Of a stretch of DNA of 64,000 nucleotides, positions 7,706-16,365 are shown in pieces. Under the pieces are notes generated by a model. It made no database searches. It was not told the origin of the DNA and worked only from the letters and a program-made list of their open reading frames with translations. The position numbers and the translations under genes were made by a program. The first letter of the stretch is position 1. Each line of letters starts with the position of its first letter. The stretch covers positions 186,001 through 250,000 of the forward strand of contig JBBPIE010000001.1 in assembly GCA_038040485.1 (NCBI GenBank), read 5' to 3'. This stretch comes from Onstottus_B arcticum (GTDB lineage Bacteria > Acidobacteriota > Blastocatellia > UBA7656).

Positions 7706-7804
7706 GACCTTCGCCTCCCAGGGACTACCGGCAAGTAGGGCTTCTTGTTCGCTGAACGCGGCCAAGGTAGACTCGCCTTTGAGCGCAAGCTTGGTCATCG
7801 GGCA

Positions 7805-8938
7805 ATGATATTCAACTCGAAACCGTTTTATCTGGGCCGCGTCCTGGGCATACCGATCCGGGCACACTACAGTTGGCTGCCCGTCTTCCCGTTCTATGCG
7901 TGGGCGATCGCGTCGGGGTTGCTGCCTCGCGAGGCGCCCGGCCGCAGCACCTTTGAGTACTGGGCGCTCGGGCTTCTGACGACGATGCTGTTGTTTGTTT
8001 CAGTGCTCGCGCACGAGCTTGCGCACGCATTAATGGCAAGAGCGGAAGGGCTCGGCACCGGCAACATAACGCTCTATATGTTTGGAGGGCTCGCATCGCT
8101 GAACGGGCAGCCGGCCTCGCCTTCATCTGAGTTCAAGATCGCCATCGTCGGTCCGGCTGCCAGCTTCCTGATCGGCGGCGTTTTCTTTTTGACCGTCGAA
8201 CTACTCCTTCACGGTACAACCCATCGAGCGCTTGGGCAGGTGCTTCGGCACCTGGGTCTGGTGAACTGGTTTCTGGCGGGCTTCAACATATTGCCCGGCC
8301 TGCCGCTTGACGGCGGACGAGTGCTTCGCGCGGCGCTGTGGCGGTACAACAAGAATTTTCGAGTGGCAACCCAGATCGCGGTGCGCTCGGGGCTGATGAT
8401 TGCAATAACGCTTGTGGTGTTTGGCGTCTACTTTTTTTTGAAAGTACCCGATTACGGGATCACCGGGATTTGGTGCGCGATCGTCGGGTTGATAATCGCC
8501 TTGATGCTGGGCACAACCGAGGGCCGCAGCCGCGGCGTCTGGCGCGTGAAACGCGGAACCGTCGAGGATGTGATGATCCAGGACGTGGTTCAGATTCCGC
8601 CGTCGATGAAGATCAATGACTTCATTGACAAGGTGCTCAATAACAATCACCACACGAGTTTTCCGGTGGTCGACAACAGACGACTTCACGGGTTGTTGCT
8701 GCTGGAAGAGTTAAAGAAAGTGCCGCGCGAGGAGTGGCCCCAGCTTGAAGCCCGTGACGTGATGCGCCCGGTTGACCCTTCGATGTTTGTGAACTGGAAC
8801 GCGACGATTGATCAGGCGCAGTCTATGCTGGCGGCCAATGGCCTCGAGCGCGCGGTAGTATTAGACTCGAATGGATTCATTGTGGGCTATATCAGCTTGC
8901 AGGATGTCGCCAAGGTGCAGGGCGGTAGGCCCAGCTAG
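7805..8938 (+). CDS. Site-2 protease family (M50) zinc metalloprotease with CBS pair
   Basis: Intramembrane protease of 377 residues. The zinc motif HELAH is at 70-74 within a hydrophobic helix, and the third ligand lies in NILPGLPLDGG (161-171). Several membrane segments surround these. The C-terminal 120 residues, from KRGTVEDVMIQDVVQIPP on, form two CBS motifs that in this subfamily probably sense adenyl nucleotides. Such enzymes cleave membrane-bound anti-sigma factors or other single-pass proteins. The ATG at 7805 is used because MIFNSKPFYLGRVLGIPIR is the typical start; the 20 codons upstream lack family resemblance. It is preceded by a heptamer repeat region and followed by an AT-rich cassette. 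Confidence 0.93.
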   Translation: MIFNSKPFYLGRVLGIPIRAHYSWLPVFPFYAWAIASGLLPREAPGRSTFEYWALGLLTTMLLFVSVLAHELAHALMARAEGLGTGNITLYMFGGLASLNGQPASPSSEFKIAIVGPAASFLIGGVFFLTVELLLHGTTHRALGQVLRHLGLVNWFLAGFNILPGLPLDGGRVLRAALWRYNKNFRVATQIAVRSGLMIAITLVVFGVYFFLKVPDYGITGIWCAIVGLIIALMLGTTEGRSRGVWRVKRGTVEDVMIQDVVQIPPSMKINDFIDKVLNNNHHTSFPVVDNRRLHGLLLLEELKKVPREEWPQLEARDVMRPVDPSMFVNWNATIDQAQSMLAANGLERAVVLDSNGFIVGYISLQDVAKVQGGRPS

Positions 8939-9020
8939 CAGGAAGTCAATCTGGTGTGTTCTCGAAGGCGCAAACTAGTATACTGTACGCGCGCAACGTG
9001 GGTGCGTCGGAGACGCTCGA

Positions 9021-9461
9021 TTGAACAAGACCTTTAGCCCTTTGGAATGGCTGAACATTATTGGCAGCGTTGCGTCCATCGTCGGAATTGCTCTTTCAGT
9101 TTACGTGATCTACAATCTTCGTCAAATTCGAAGGTCGTATATGTTCACAGCGAGAGCCCCCGACCTGCTTAAGCGACTTAAGGCGCACTCGTCCCAAGTA
9201 AAGAAACTGTTAATCGACTTCGACAATTCAAGAGATGAAATCGAGGCAGAGTTGGCGCTGTGCTCGGCCGTTCTAGGCTCTCTCTTGAACAAGGTTAGTC
9301 GGAATGAACGTAAAACCATCTTGAATGTTATTCAGTTGATCGCTGAGAATAGAACTTTGGGCGAGCAGTCCAAGGATCAAGTTTGGATGGTATACAAAAG
9401 ACTTGTGGGAGTCGGTGAAACGTTGCGGAACCTGCAAAAGGATAAGCTATGGGAGAAGTAA
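9021..9461 (+). CDS. Hypothetical protein with N-terminal membrane anchor, first gene of an AT-rich pair
   Basis: A 146-residue protein. Residues about 10-32 form one transmembrane helix (LNIIGSVASIVGIALSVYVIYNL), followed by a basic cytoplasmic-type stretch and a long helical soluble region ending in KLWEK. The start is TTG at 9021, with GGAG eight bases upstream. Codon use is clearly richer in A/T than in neighbouring genes. The stop is immediately followed by the ATG of the next gene, with no spacer, so the two are translationally coupled. The family was not recognised. A sensor or effector of a small membrane-linked system is possible but is speculation. Confidence 0.75.
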   Translation: MNKTFSPLEWLNIIGSVASIVGIALSVYVIYNLRQIRRSYMFTARAPDLLKRLKAHSSQVKKLLIDFDNSRDEIEAELALCSAVLGSLLNKVSRNERKTILNVIQLIAENRTLGEQSKDQVWMVYKRLVGVGETLRNLQKDKLWEK

Positions 9462-9881
9462 ATGACATCCGAAAAAGAAAAACTCATTGAAGTAATCGTA
9501 AAGTTAATAAGGGAAACGCAAGAAGGCAAAATCCGATGGGACATTAAGGAACCGCCTGCCTCATTGAAGTTAGATGTCGATGCCGCAGTCGATTTGGCCT
9601 ATGAAACGGAGTACAAAGGCAAACGACTTCGATTGTACAAAGAGAACTACGTGGTCGAGCGAGGTCTCATTCAGCGAGATCCCATCTTGGATAACCTGCT
9701 CGGGACAAAATATCCCCACTGGGCAGCCAATATTATGTTGGAGATCACGGACGAGAAGGGAAAAACGTTATGGACTTTTCCGGACGTAAACGGCCTGGAC
9801 GATCTATTGGATTCCGTGGAGTATCAAGCCGCAGGAGTAAGCGATTTCCTTGATGAAATTGTGAGTGATAAGGTCTCTTGA
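9462..9881 (+). CDS. Hypothetical soluble protein, second gene of an AT-rich pair
   Basis: A 139-residue acidic protein starting directly after the stop of the upstream membrane-anchored gene. Charged and hydrophobic residues alternate (LIEVIVKLIRETQEGKIRW, then VDLAYETEYKGKRLRLYKEN and ITDEKGKTLWTFPDVNGLDD), suggesting a small alpha/beta fold with a helix followed by beta strands. No catalytic motif is apparent. As with its partner, base composition is lower in GC than the surroundings, which suggests transfer as a unit. It ends ten bases short of the convergent amidase gene. Confidence 0.75.
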   Translation: MTSEKEKLIEVIVKLIRETQEGKIRWDIKEPPASLKLDVDAAVDLAYETEYKGKRLRLYKENYVVERGLIQRDPILDNLLGTKYPHWAANIMLEITDEKGKTLWTFPDVNGLDDLLDSVEYQAAGVSDFLDEIVSDKVS

Positions 9882-9890
9882 AGCATTGAG

Positions 9891-11801
9891 TCATTTGACT
9901 GCGTCGCTGCCTTTTGGCAAGCCCGCGCGCAGCTTCCTTAAGTAGGCATTCAAACCCGCATACAACGAAGCCGCAACGCGCTCGCGGAATTCAACTGTTT
10001 GCAGCAGAGCTTCGTCTTTCGGGTTCGAGAGGAAGGAAACCTCAGCGAGCACGCTTGGCATCGACGCGCCGAGCAGCACGACGAACGGCGCGTGCTTTAC
10101 GCCGCGATTGGCAGCAGTTCGAGGTGATTGAGCGCCAATGCCTCGCACCAATCCTGATTGAATGTACCGCGCAAGCTCACGGGACTCGGCTACGCGATTG
10201 CCCATGGTCGTAACGCTGGCGACTACCGGTTGAGCACGATCGGCGGTCTTCGCGCTCGCAAGAGTCGCGTTCTCGCGAGCCGCTGTCTGCAAGTCCTCGG
10301 CTGGAACGCGGTCCGGGCTGACAAAATAGGTTTCCACTCCAGAAGCAATGCGCGATTGGCTCGCGTTGGCGTGGATCGATATGAACAGATCTGCGCGCCG
10401 CGAGTTCGCAATCGCAGTGCGCTCCTCGAGCGCGACAAATCGATCCGCGTCCCGCGTGAGAATCACTTCGACCTCCGGGTAACTGTGTTTGATGTAACCC
10501 CTCAGCCTTCGTGCTACGTCCAGCACGAGGTCCTTCTCGCGCATGCCGCCTGAGCTGATTGTACCGGTGTCGTGTCCGCCGTGGCCGGGGTCGATCACGA
10601 TACGATGGATCGAAGCTACGGCGGCTTTGGCGTCGATTTTCGCGCCCAGCGCCTTTGCGAGGACGTCTGCCGGGTTAGCAGCGGGCGGCGCGCTGCGAGC
10701 TGTCGCGAGCGTGACTATCGGCTCCTGGATCTCGGGTAATGAAATCAGCGGGTTCCGATCGGCTGCGCTCAGTTTGCCCGCGCGAGCCTGCTCGTCTGAA
10801 GAGTGCGCGTTCGCAGATCGCGACTCGCTCGATTCCGATGCGTGAGCAATCCCGCCCGCTCGAAGATCGATCACGATGCGTTCCGGATCCGAAAGACGAA
10901 AGGCCGAGTAGTCGAACGCCGTGCTCAGGTCGATGTCGATCTGAATCCCCGTTGCTGTGCCCTGCGAGACTCTAACTCGTCTCAACAATCCCGACTCGCC
11001 GACTATGAATCTGCGGCCGTACAGCGAGCGCGCGACCGTCGATTCATCAAGCTCAAAGCTCACTCGATTCGCCTCGCGGCGCGCGATGAACTTCGATGCA
11101 TCCGACAGGTCGAGCACGACCCGCGCATAGTCCGGTCCGCTGAAGCTCCGGACGTTGGTGAGTCGCGAAGGCCCAATCGTTGCGGCGTCTCCCGCGCCGA
11201 CCCCCGGAGCTACAACAACGTCGACCGGTCTGCGTGCGAGTTCGGCTTCGAATCGCGCGACAACCGCCCGCGCTTCCCGGCCCAAAACAGAGGCGGGGAA
11301 ATGGGCCGCCAGCTCTCGATAAGCGCCAGCGGCTCCATCCAGGTCCTGAAGGTTCTGTTCGTAGATTTGCGCTATGCTGATCAACGCGTCGCCGACAAAC
11401 GCGCTGTTCGAGTGCTCATCGATCACGTTGCGATAGGTTTCAATCGACTGCTGATACAAAGCGGAATCGCCGGACACATCGGCCATTTCGCGCAAGAGTT
11501 CCGCGCGACGGGCAAGCGACTCTGCGGAAAAGTACATCTCCGTGTTGAGCCTTATCACTTGCCCATAGGCGTCGAGCACGCGGCGATAGTCGGCGGCGCT
11601 TCGCTGCTCGGGCGGCCGGTTATGCAGGTCGCTGCTTAGCGTGCCGGCATACTGGAAGAGTTCTTCGGCAAGAGATCGCGAGATGTGGGAAGGAGAACTC
11701 TCAGGATCGGCGGCGTTCAACACGGGGCGGACCGCCAGACAGAAAACCAGCGCGAAGACAACGCCGTTGAATATCACCTTGTCGCGCACCTGTCGTCGCA
11801 T
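9891..11801 (-). CDS. N-acetylmuramoyl-L-alanine amidase (AMIN plus Amidase_3)
   Basis: Periplasmic amidase of 636 residues that cuts the bond between MurNAc and L-Ala in peptidoglycan. A signal peptide is visible (FNGVVFALVFCLAVRPVLNA). Residues about 40-190 are TPR-like helices. An AMIN domain follows near 210-320 (LTNVRSFSGPDYARVVLDLS), which in AmiC-type enzymes targets the septum or envelope. The C-terminal Amidase_3 domain begins with the zinc motif DPGHGGHDTG and contains MREKDLVLDVA, ADLFISIHANA and VLAEVSFLSNPKDE, so the zinc ligands and catalytic Glu are present. The GT2 and SLT genes lie just upstream on the same strand, giving a small cell-wall cluster. Confidence 0.95.
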   Translation of the reverse strand: MRRQVRDKVIFNGVVFALVFCLAVRPVLNAADPESSPSHISRSLAEELFQYAGTLSSDLHNRPPEQRSAADYRRVLDAYGQVIRLNTEMYFSAESLARRAELLREMADVSGDSALYQQSIETYRNVIDEHSNSAFVGDALISIAQIYEQNLQDLDGAAGAYRELAAHFPASVLGREARAVVARFEAELARRPVDVVVAPGVGAGDAATIGPSRLTNVRSFSGPDYARVVLDLSDASKFIARREANRVSFELDESTVARSLYGRRFIVGESGLLRRVRVSQGTATGIQIDIDLSTAFDYSAFRLSDPERIVIDLRAGGIAHASESSESRSANAHSSDEQARAGKLSAADRNPLISLPEIQEPIVTLATARSAPPAANPADVLAKALGAKIDAKAAVASIHRIVIDPGHGGHDTGTISSGGMREKDLVLDVARRLRGYIKHSYPEVEVILTRDADRFVALEERTAIANSRRADLFISIHANASQSRIASGVETYFVSPDRVPAEDLQTAARENATLASAKTADRAQPVVASVTTMGNRVAESRELARYIQSGLVRGIGAQSPRTAANRGVKHAPFVVLLGASMPSVLAEVSFLSNPKDEALLQTVEFRERVAASLYAGLNAYLRKLRAGLPKGSDAVK

Positions 11802-11869
11802 AGCTTCTGACTTTCGCTGGGGACGGTCGGGGCATTGAGTCTATTCAACAAGGGAGCGCAAAGCAACAG

Positions 11870-12607
11870 TCACTGTTGGCGTACCACGGCCAGGTCGGGG
11901 TCCTCGCGCCGGCCGCCATACCAGACTTCCAAAGCGTCGCGGCTTCTTAGCGCCTTCGGTCCGGTGAGCAGAATACCTCCAAAGAACCGGAGGACGTCCC
12001 TGCCGGAGTACATTCGAAGTTTTCTGCCGGACGTCGTGACGGACTCGCGAAGAACAACAAAACGGCCTTGTCGCTTCAACGAGCGGCTCATTGTGACCTC
12101 TTCTGATGCGAAGAGCGTTTCGTCGAAGCCGCCTGCCGCTTCGAAAGCGCGACGCGTGCAGAAAAGAAAACAGCCGCACGCAATACCGAGAGCGCGGAAG
12201 ATCCGTACCATTACAGGGTGGACACGCTCTGCGTACTTTGGAACCTTGCCGTCGAATTTGACCGCTGAGCCGCCCCCGCTCGCTCCGTCGTCCATTGCTT
12301 CGATCGCAGCTCGAACGACCGCCTCGCAGACCACAGTATCGGCATCGACGAAGACCAGTTTGTCGCCCGTTGCTTCTCGCGCGCCGGCGTTGCGAGTGGC
12401 GGCTATCTGCCGGAGTTCGACTCTGACCACTCGAGCCCCGTGAGCCCTGGCAATCTCAGTCGTTAGGTCGGACGAAGCATCGTCCGCGACCACGATCTCA
12501 TAAGCTTCACCAAGCGTTTGAGCGACTCGGTTCAAGGCCTCGAGCGTGCGGCCGATAAGCGCTTCTTCGTTGTAAGCTGGGACGATGAATGAAATCATTC
12601 GAGTCAC
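11870..12607 (-). CDS. Family 2 glycosyltransferase
   Basis: A GT-A fold transferase of about 245 residues: ISFIVPAYNEEALIGRTLEAL at the start, VVADDASSDLT as the nucleotide-sugar loop, and FVDADT as the DXD metal motif near residue 90. No long membrane segment follows, so it is probably soluble or peripheral. The GTG used here directly follows the stop of the SLT gene; an ATG nine bases in (12598) is equally plausible. Donor and acceptor sugars cannot be read. The position between a transglycosylase and an amidase suggests a cell-envelope role, which is an inference. Confidence 0.9.
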   Translation of the reverse strand: MTRMISFIVPAYNEEALIGRTLEALNRVAQTLGEAYEIVVADDASSDLTTEIARAHGARVVRVELRQIAATRNAGAREATGDKLVFVDADTVVCEAVVRAAIEAMDDGASGGGSAVKFDGKVPKYAERVHPVMVRIFRALGIACGCFLFCTRRAFEAAGGFDETLFASEEVTMSRSLKRQGRFVVLRESVTTSGRKLRMYSGRDVLRFFGGILLTGPKALRSRDALEVWYGGRREDPDLAVVRQQ

Positions 12608-13420
12608 TTAGTAGTTATTCGACAGACGCCCGTTCGCAAACGTCTCGGCGCTTGGAGCAACCGCGACCGCGGCGATTCGAGGCGAGCCGGCAGCCCTACT
12701 CCTTGCGCGATCATAGCGCGCCGAGATGCTCTTCACGTAGTTCTGCGTCTCGCGATAACGCGGCACTCGATAGCCCGAGTTCATCACCGCGTGCTCGCCT
12801 GCGTTGTACCCGGCAAGCATCAGTTCGACGTCTCCGTTGAAAGTGTCTGACAAGAATCTCAGATACTTCGCCCCGCCTTCGATATTCTGCGCAACGTCGT
12901 AAATGTTTGTCACGCCGAACCGGGCTGCGGTCGCAGGCATCAGCTGCATCAGTCCTGTTGCTCCCTTGTACGAACGCGCGCGCGGGTTGAATCCAGACTC
13001 CTGACGCATAACCGCAACCATTAGATTGGGATCTATTCCATTGCGAGTTGCCGACTTCGCGATGAGCTCGTTGTACTTGGGATTGCCCGTGGTGTTCATC
13101 TCCGGTGCGACGCTCGAGCTTGGCGTGCCGGGCATGAAGATCGGTGGTTGAACGACGATTGGTCCCTGTGCCGTGGTCGCGGCCGCCGAGGACGGAGCTT
13201 TGCTCCCGTTCTTTAAGCCAGCGGCTGGACCGCGAGCCGGGTCAGCAACGGGTTTCTGAACTGGGATTGCGATCTCGTGGACGATCATCGCCGGCGTGCG
13301 CAAAAGCTGAGATGTATCTGCGATTGAATCGGCGTTAATCGAAATTCTGGCTTCCTGCCCCTGAGCTTCGCCTGCTGCCAGCAGCAACGCAAAGGCGGTC
13401 AGACTTATGACTGATTTCAT
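12608..13420 (-). CDS. Lytic transglycosylase, SLT domain
   Basis: Secreted murein-cleaving enzyme of 270 residues. It starts with a signal peptide (MKSVISLTAFALLLAAGEAQG), has a low-complexity linker of about 90 residues, then the SLT fold: GIDPNLMVAVMRQESGFNPRA with the catalytic Glu, SYKGATGLMQLMPATAARFG, and MLAGYNAGEHAV. These match Slt70-like and MltC-like lysozyme domains that cut the MurNAc-GlcNAc bond non-hydrolytically. The ATG at 13420 has GAGGA nine bases upstream. Its stop abuts the GT2 start. Confidence 0.94.
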   Translation of the reverse strand: MKSVISLTAFALLLAAGEAQGQEARISINADSIADTSQLLRTPAMIVHEIAIPVQKPVADPARGPAAGLKNGSKAPSSAAATTAQGPIVVQPPIFMPGTPSSSVAPEMNTTGNPKYNELIAKSATRNGIDPNLMVAVMRQESGFNPRARSYKGATGLMQLMPATAARFGVTNIYDVAQNIEGGAKYLRFLSDTFNGDVELMLAGYNAGEHAVMNSGYRVPRYRETQNYVKSISARYDRARSRAAGSPRIAAVAVAPSAETFANGRLSNNY

Positions 13421-13423
13421 CAA

Positions 13424-13796
13424 CGATCATTCCTCGGGCCCCATCCACATGCGGAGGCCGCACTGATTGTATTAAACGTGAGTTGAATCAATGGGGGGAG
13501 TCGTTTCAACTTCACTTCGGTAGCCAGACTTTCTCAGGAACGAAGCTTCGAGCGACGACCTCAAGAGAAGCATTCGTCGCCAGTTGCGCAGCGTTCCAAA
13601 GACCTTGGCTTTGCGACCCAGGATCACTCCTGGTGTGCCCTTATCGGCTTCGTTCAAAACAACTTAAGTGCATAGCCAGTGTAGTCTGCGGGGTCAGGGG
13701 AGTCAATAGTTAGTATTTGCAGCGGTGTTCCCGTCGCGCGATAGAATTAGTTGCTTGATGTTGGCTTCTTTGCGCTAGGCTGAGGCGGGGTTCAGC
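13424..13796. other. Intergenic, no gene seen
   Basis: Divergent spacer between the SLT gene and the tRNA promoter. I see no convincing coding frame, repeat or RNA motif in it. Short open frames on both strands lack recognisable protein features. Confidence 0.5.
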
Positions 13797-13826
13797 TTGA
13801 CACTCAATCTCGGCCTCCGCTATTTT
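13797..13826 (+). promoter_or_regulatory. Probable sigma-70 type promoter for tRNA-Thr
   Basis: TTGACA at 13797-13802, an 18-base spacer, and TATTTT at 13821-13826. The -35 is a perfect consensus match. The predicted start lies about 43 bases before the mature tRNA. Confidence 0.55.
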
Positions 13827-13875
13827 GAGGGGTCTCATTGTTCGCAAAAAAGCTAACAAAGGCAGTTCCTCGAAG

Positions 13876-13951
13876 GCCAGCGTAGCTCAGTTGGTAGAGC
13901 ATCGGTTTCGTAAACCGGAGGTCAAGGGTTCGAGTCCCTTCGCTGGCTCCA
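13876..13951 (+). tRNA. tRNA-Thr (anticodon CGT)
   Basis: A cloverleaf can be folded: acceptor arms GCCAGCG and CGCTGGC, D-arm GCTC...GAGC, anticodon stem TCGGT/ACCGG with loop TTCGTAA, and T-arm AAGGG-TTCGAGT-CCCTT. The anticodon CGT (13909-13911) reads the Thr codon ACG. The discriminator is T and the 3' CCA is encoded. No integrase or att-like repeat is seen next to it. Confidence 0.97.
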
Positions 13952-14340
13952 TAGGATCAAGACTTTCAAATCAACGCCCTAGTTCTTGTAGTCCCCGGCT
14001 GCTTCCTCCCGGTTACCTTAAGAGTCGCGCCATCGAAGCACGCCTCAGCGCGTTGAGCGGATCCAACTCAACGGACCGCCGACCCCGTACCAGGGTTTCC
14101 TCAAAATGGCCGAGCATGGCCGCCATTGGCATCGAAACTGCCGCCATCACCGGTGTCAGCCAGGCGCTGCGTTGAACCAGGTCGAGAAGGCTCCACTGGT
14201 TATCACCACAAGTTGGAGATTTCCCGCTACGGGAATGATCTAAGCCTGAATTCCTCAGACCGAGGTCTGCCGCGGGGACGTGCTGGTAGCTGTAACCAAG
14301 AGACCTTTGTTGCCAACTGGTGGTTTGCAAAAGTTCAGTC

Positions 14341-14904
14341 TTAATCTATATCGGAAGCGTCGAGGATCGCCTCGGCATCAATGGTTATTTCTACGGTGTC
14401 GCCTACGACGATGCCGCCTTTGTCCATCTTGTCGTTCCAACTTACCCCGAAGTCGTGCCGATTGATTGTGGTCTTGGCGACGAAGCCGGCGCGTGTCTTG
14501 GGTCCTTTGTCGACCCCGTCTTCCCACCAGGGCGTTTGCCATTGCCCGAGGTAGTGAACCTCCAGCGTAACAGGCCGTGCAACTCCGCGAATCGTAAGAT
14601 TACCGGTCACTTGGTAGTCTACCTCGCCTATAACAATTACCTGATTGCCGTAGAAACTGATCTCGGGAAAACTCTCTACGTCGAGAAAGTCCGCGCTGCG
14701 GAGGTGCGCGTCCCGCGCTGGCTCGCCGGTCCAGATCTTGCGCGCATCGATGACGACTTCGAAGGAAGAGCCGGCAGGGCTTTTCGGATCGAAGTTGAGC
14801 GTGCCGTGCACGTCTTTAAAATGTCCACGCACATGAGTGACCATCATGTGCCGAGCGCAGAATTCGGCGGCGGTATGTCCCGGTTCAAAAGTCCATTTAG
14901 CCAT
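14341..14904 (-). CDS. YceI family protein
   Basis: A 187-residue lipocalin-like beta-barrel of the YceI/TT1927b family, known to bind polyisoprenoid or similar amphiphilic ligands. Family landmarks are visible: the N-terminal WTFEPGHTAAEFCARHMMVTHVRGHF, the DAHLRSADFLDVESFPEISF block, LTIRGVARPVTLEV, and ETINRHDFGV-like KTTINRHDFGVSW near the end. There is no signal peptide, so this is a cytoplasmic version. GGGAGG lies upstream of the ATG. FMN reductase and DoxX genes follow the same orientation upstream, a set often linked to redox stress. Confidence 0.93.
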   Translation of the reverse strand: MAKWTFEPGHTAAEFCARHMMVTHVRGHFKDVHGTLNFDPKSPAGSSFEVVIDARKIWTGEPARDAHLRSADFLDVESFPEISFYGNQVIVIGEVDYQVTGNLTIRGVARPVTLEVHYLGQWQTPWWEDGVDKGPKTRAGFVAKTTINRHDFGVSWNDKMDKGGIVVGDTVEITIDAEAILDASDID

Positions 14905-14935
14905 CGTTACTACCTCCCGTGAATATTAGTAGTGC

Positions 14936-15493
14936 TCAATTCCGCAAAGTCTTCAAGGCGCCGCCCCAGGCGATGACCTGGTCAAGCATGGCGTTGACAG
15001 ACTTCTCTTGCTGGGGAGCCGGCTTGAAGACGCTAAAGTTCTCGAAGTCTGTGAAGAGTGAAAGCCCGACCTGCGCGCGCACATCGGCGACCTGCAACTC
15101 GCCCATCACCAGACGCAGATTCTCAACCGCGCGAGTCCCCGATGCGCCGCCGTAGCCAACGAACCCGGCCGCTTTGTTGGTCCACTCATTGTAGAGATAA
15201 TCAATCGCATTCTTGAGCGCGCCCGAAGTCCCGTGGTTGTACTCGGGCGTCACGAAGACGTAGGCGTCGAAGGACCCGATCTTGGCGGACCAATCTTTCG
15301 TGTGCTGATGGGAGTACTGGCCCATCATCGGCGACATCGGCTCGTCGAGGAAAGGCAGGTTGTAGTCTTTGATGTCCACGAGTTCAAACTCGGCGTCGCT
15401 ACGCTTTTGCGCGATTTCGTAAACCCATTTGGCCACGGTCTCCGCCTTGCGACCGGGCCGCGTGCTTCCGATGATGATGGCAATCCTTATCAT
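14936..15493 (-). CDS. NAD(P)H-dependent FMN reductase
   Basis: A flavodoxin-fold oxidoreductase of 185 residues. The phosphate-binding loop for FMN is IAIIIGSTRPGRKAETVAKW at the N-terminus; VFVTPEYNHGTSGALKNAIDYL and the GFVGYGGASGTRAVENLR segment are the other flavin- and dimer-contact motifs. Enzymes of this family reduce FMN, quinones or azo compounds. The ATG at 15493 is preferred because the Rossmann-like strand begins there; ten more codons could be read upstream. It lies between DoxX and YceI genes on the same strand. Confidence 0.93.
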   Translation of the reverse strand: MIRIAIIIGSTRPGRKAETVAKWVYEIAQKRSDAEFELVDIKDYNLPFLDEPMSPMMGQYSHQHTKDWSAKIGSFDAYVFVTPEYNHGTSGALKNAIDYLYNEWTNKAAGFVGYGGASGTRAVENLRLVMGELQVADVRAQVGLSLFTDFENFSVFKPAPQQEKSVNAMLDQVIAWGGALKTLRN

Positions 15494-15533
15494 GAATTCG
15501 TCCCGTGCTGTTTCCGTTACCAAAACTCTACCT

Positions 15534-15956
15534 TTAACGCACCCCGGCTAAAAGATTCATCGTTCGCTGCCGTCGTCCCCACGCGACGAGGCCAGTGACA
15601 ACTAAAAGAATAATCGCCATCAATGGGCTTCCTCCGACGATGAACAGGTGCGTCACAACAGCCCCGGCCATCACCCCGGCGAGTAAGAGTGCGCCCAATC
15701 CGCTCGTGCGCGGGATCAAAAGCAGAATCGCGCCCGCGACTTCCAGCGCCCCGGTCAGGTAGCGGAACCACTGCCCGACTCCGATGGTCTCGAACAGCCC
15801 GACCATTTGCTCATTTCCCGACAGTTTCGAGAACCCCGCCATCAGGAACATCCCGGCGGCGGCGATCTGCAAAATCCACAGTACAACGTTCATGATCTTC
15901 CCGGTCGAACTCGAACCCGACCGCGTGCCTTCTATTGTTGCCTCTTCCTCTGCCAT
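15534..15956 (-). CDS. DoxX family membrane protein
   Basis: A 140-residue protein with four hydrophobic helices: VVLWILQIAAAGMFLMAGFSK, YLTGALEVAGAILLLIP, GALLLAGVMAGAVVTHLFI and MAIILLVVTGLVAWG. The first helix pair with the FSKLSG motif and the RYLTGALEVAGA motif are typical of DoxX/SURF4-like proteins. Members take part in thiol-redox or quinone-linked stress responses. GGAGTGG precedes the ATG. Just downstream in the chromosome the order breaks into a series of gene fragments. Confidence 0.9.
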   Translation of the reverse strand: MAEEEATIEGTRSGSSSTGKIMNVVLWILQIAAAGMFLMAGFSKLSGNEQMVGLFETIGVGQWFRYLTGALEVAGAILLLIPRTSGLGALLLAGVMAGAVVTHLFIVGGSPLMAIILLVVTGLVAWGRRQRTMNLLAGVR

Positions 15957-15986
15957 ACCTTAACCACTCCTTCCATCTTCGATCAT

Positions 15987-16092
15987 TCAAGAGTTAGTCG
16001 CGCCCATCCTGCCCTGACGGTAATCCTCAATCGCCTGACGGATTTCCGCCTGCGTGTTCATCACAAACGGTCCGGAGCGCGCGGCGTCGCTG
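15987..16092 (-). pseudogene. C-terminal remnant of a pirin gene
   Basis: On the minus strand the sequence reads ARSGPFVMNTQAEIRQAIED followed by YRQGRMG and a stop at 15987. GPFVMNT...EI.QA..DY..G is the hallmark C-terminus of bicupin pirins. Nothing upstream continues the gene: after about 35 codons the sequence enters the STAS gene in another frame. It is a rearrangement scar. An intact but different pirin lies at 24397-25239. Confidence 0.8.
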
Positions 16093-16098
16093 CCACCC

Positions 16099-16362
16099 TT
16101 AATCTTTTTCTCTTTCCATCCATTCGCAAATATATGCAGCGCAGTTCTCAAGCTCCACGCCATCCGCTTCGCAACGCACGAAAAAGCACACTACGTCGCG
16201 ATCGACCACGCCAACGTCTTTCAAATCTAAAACGATGTCGCGGTAGTCCGTTTGGAGTTCAAAGAGTCTCCTCAACTCGGCTATCGCCTGTGTTTCGATT
16301 CGGCCACTTAGGAGGAATACTGTGAATCTCCCTCGCACTGTACTCTCAATCCTAAAAGTCAT
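16099..16362 (-). CDS. STAS-domain protein (anti-sigma factor antagonist-like)
   Basis: An 87-residue protein with the STAS pattern: strand FTVFLLSGRIETQAIAEL, helix LRRLFELQ, core strand DIVLDLKDVGVVDRDVVCFF, and a closing RCEADGVELENCAAYICEW. In SpoIIAA-like proteins a Ser follows the core strand; here the equivalent region is VVDRD, so it probably works without phosphorylation. It sits among broken genes and lacks an obvious partner, but its own frame is intact. Confidence 0.75.
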   Translation of the reverse strand: MTFRIESTVRGRFTVFLLSGRIETQAIAELRRLFELQTDYRDIVLDLKDVGVVDRDVVCFFVRCEADGVELENCAAYICEWMEREKD

Positions 16363-16365
16363 TGA

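Noticed and set aside
13876..13951. tRNA-associated integration site
   Set aside because: No direct repeat of the tRNA 3' end and no integrase were found on either side.
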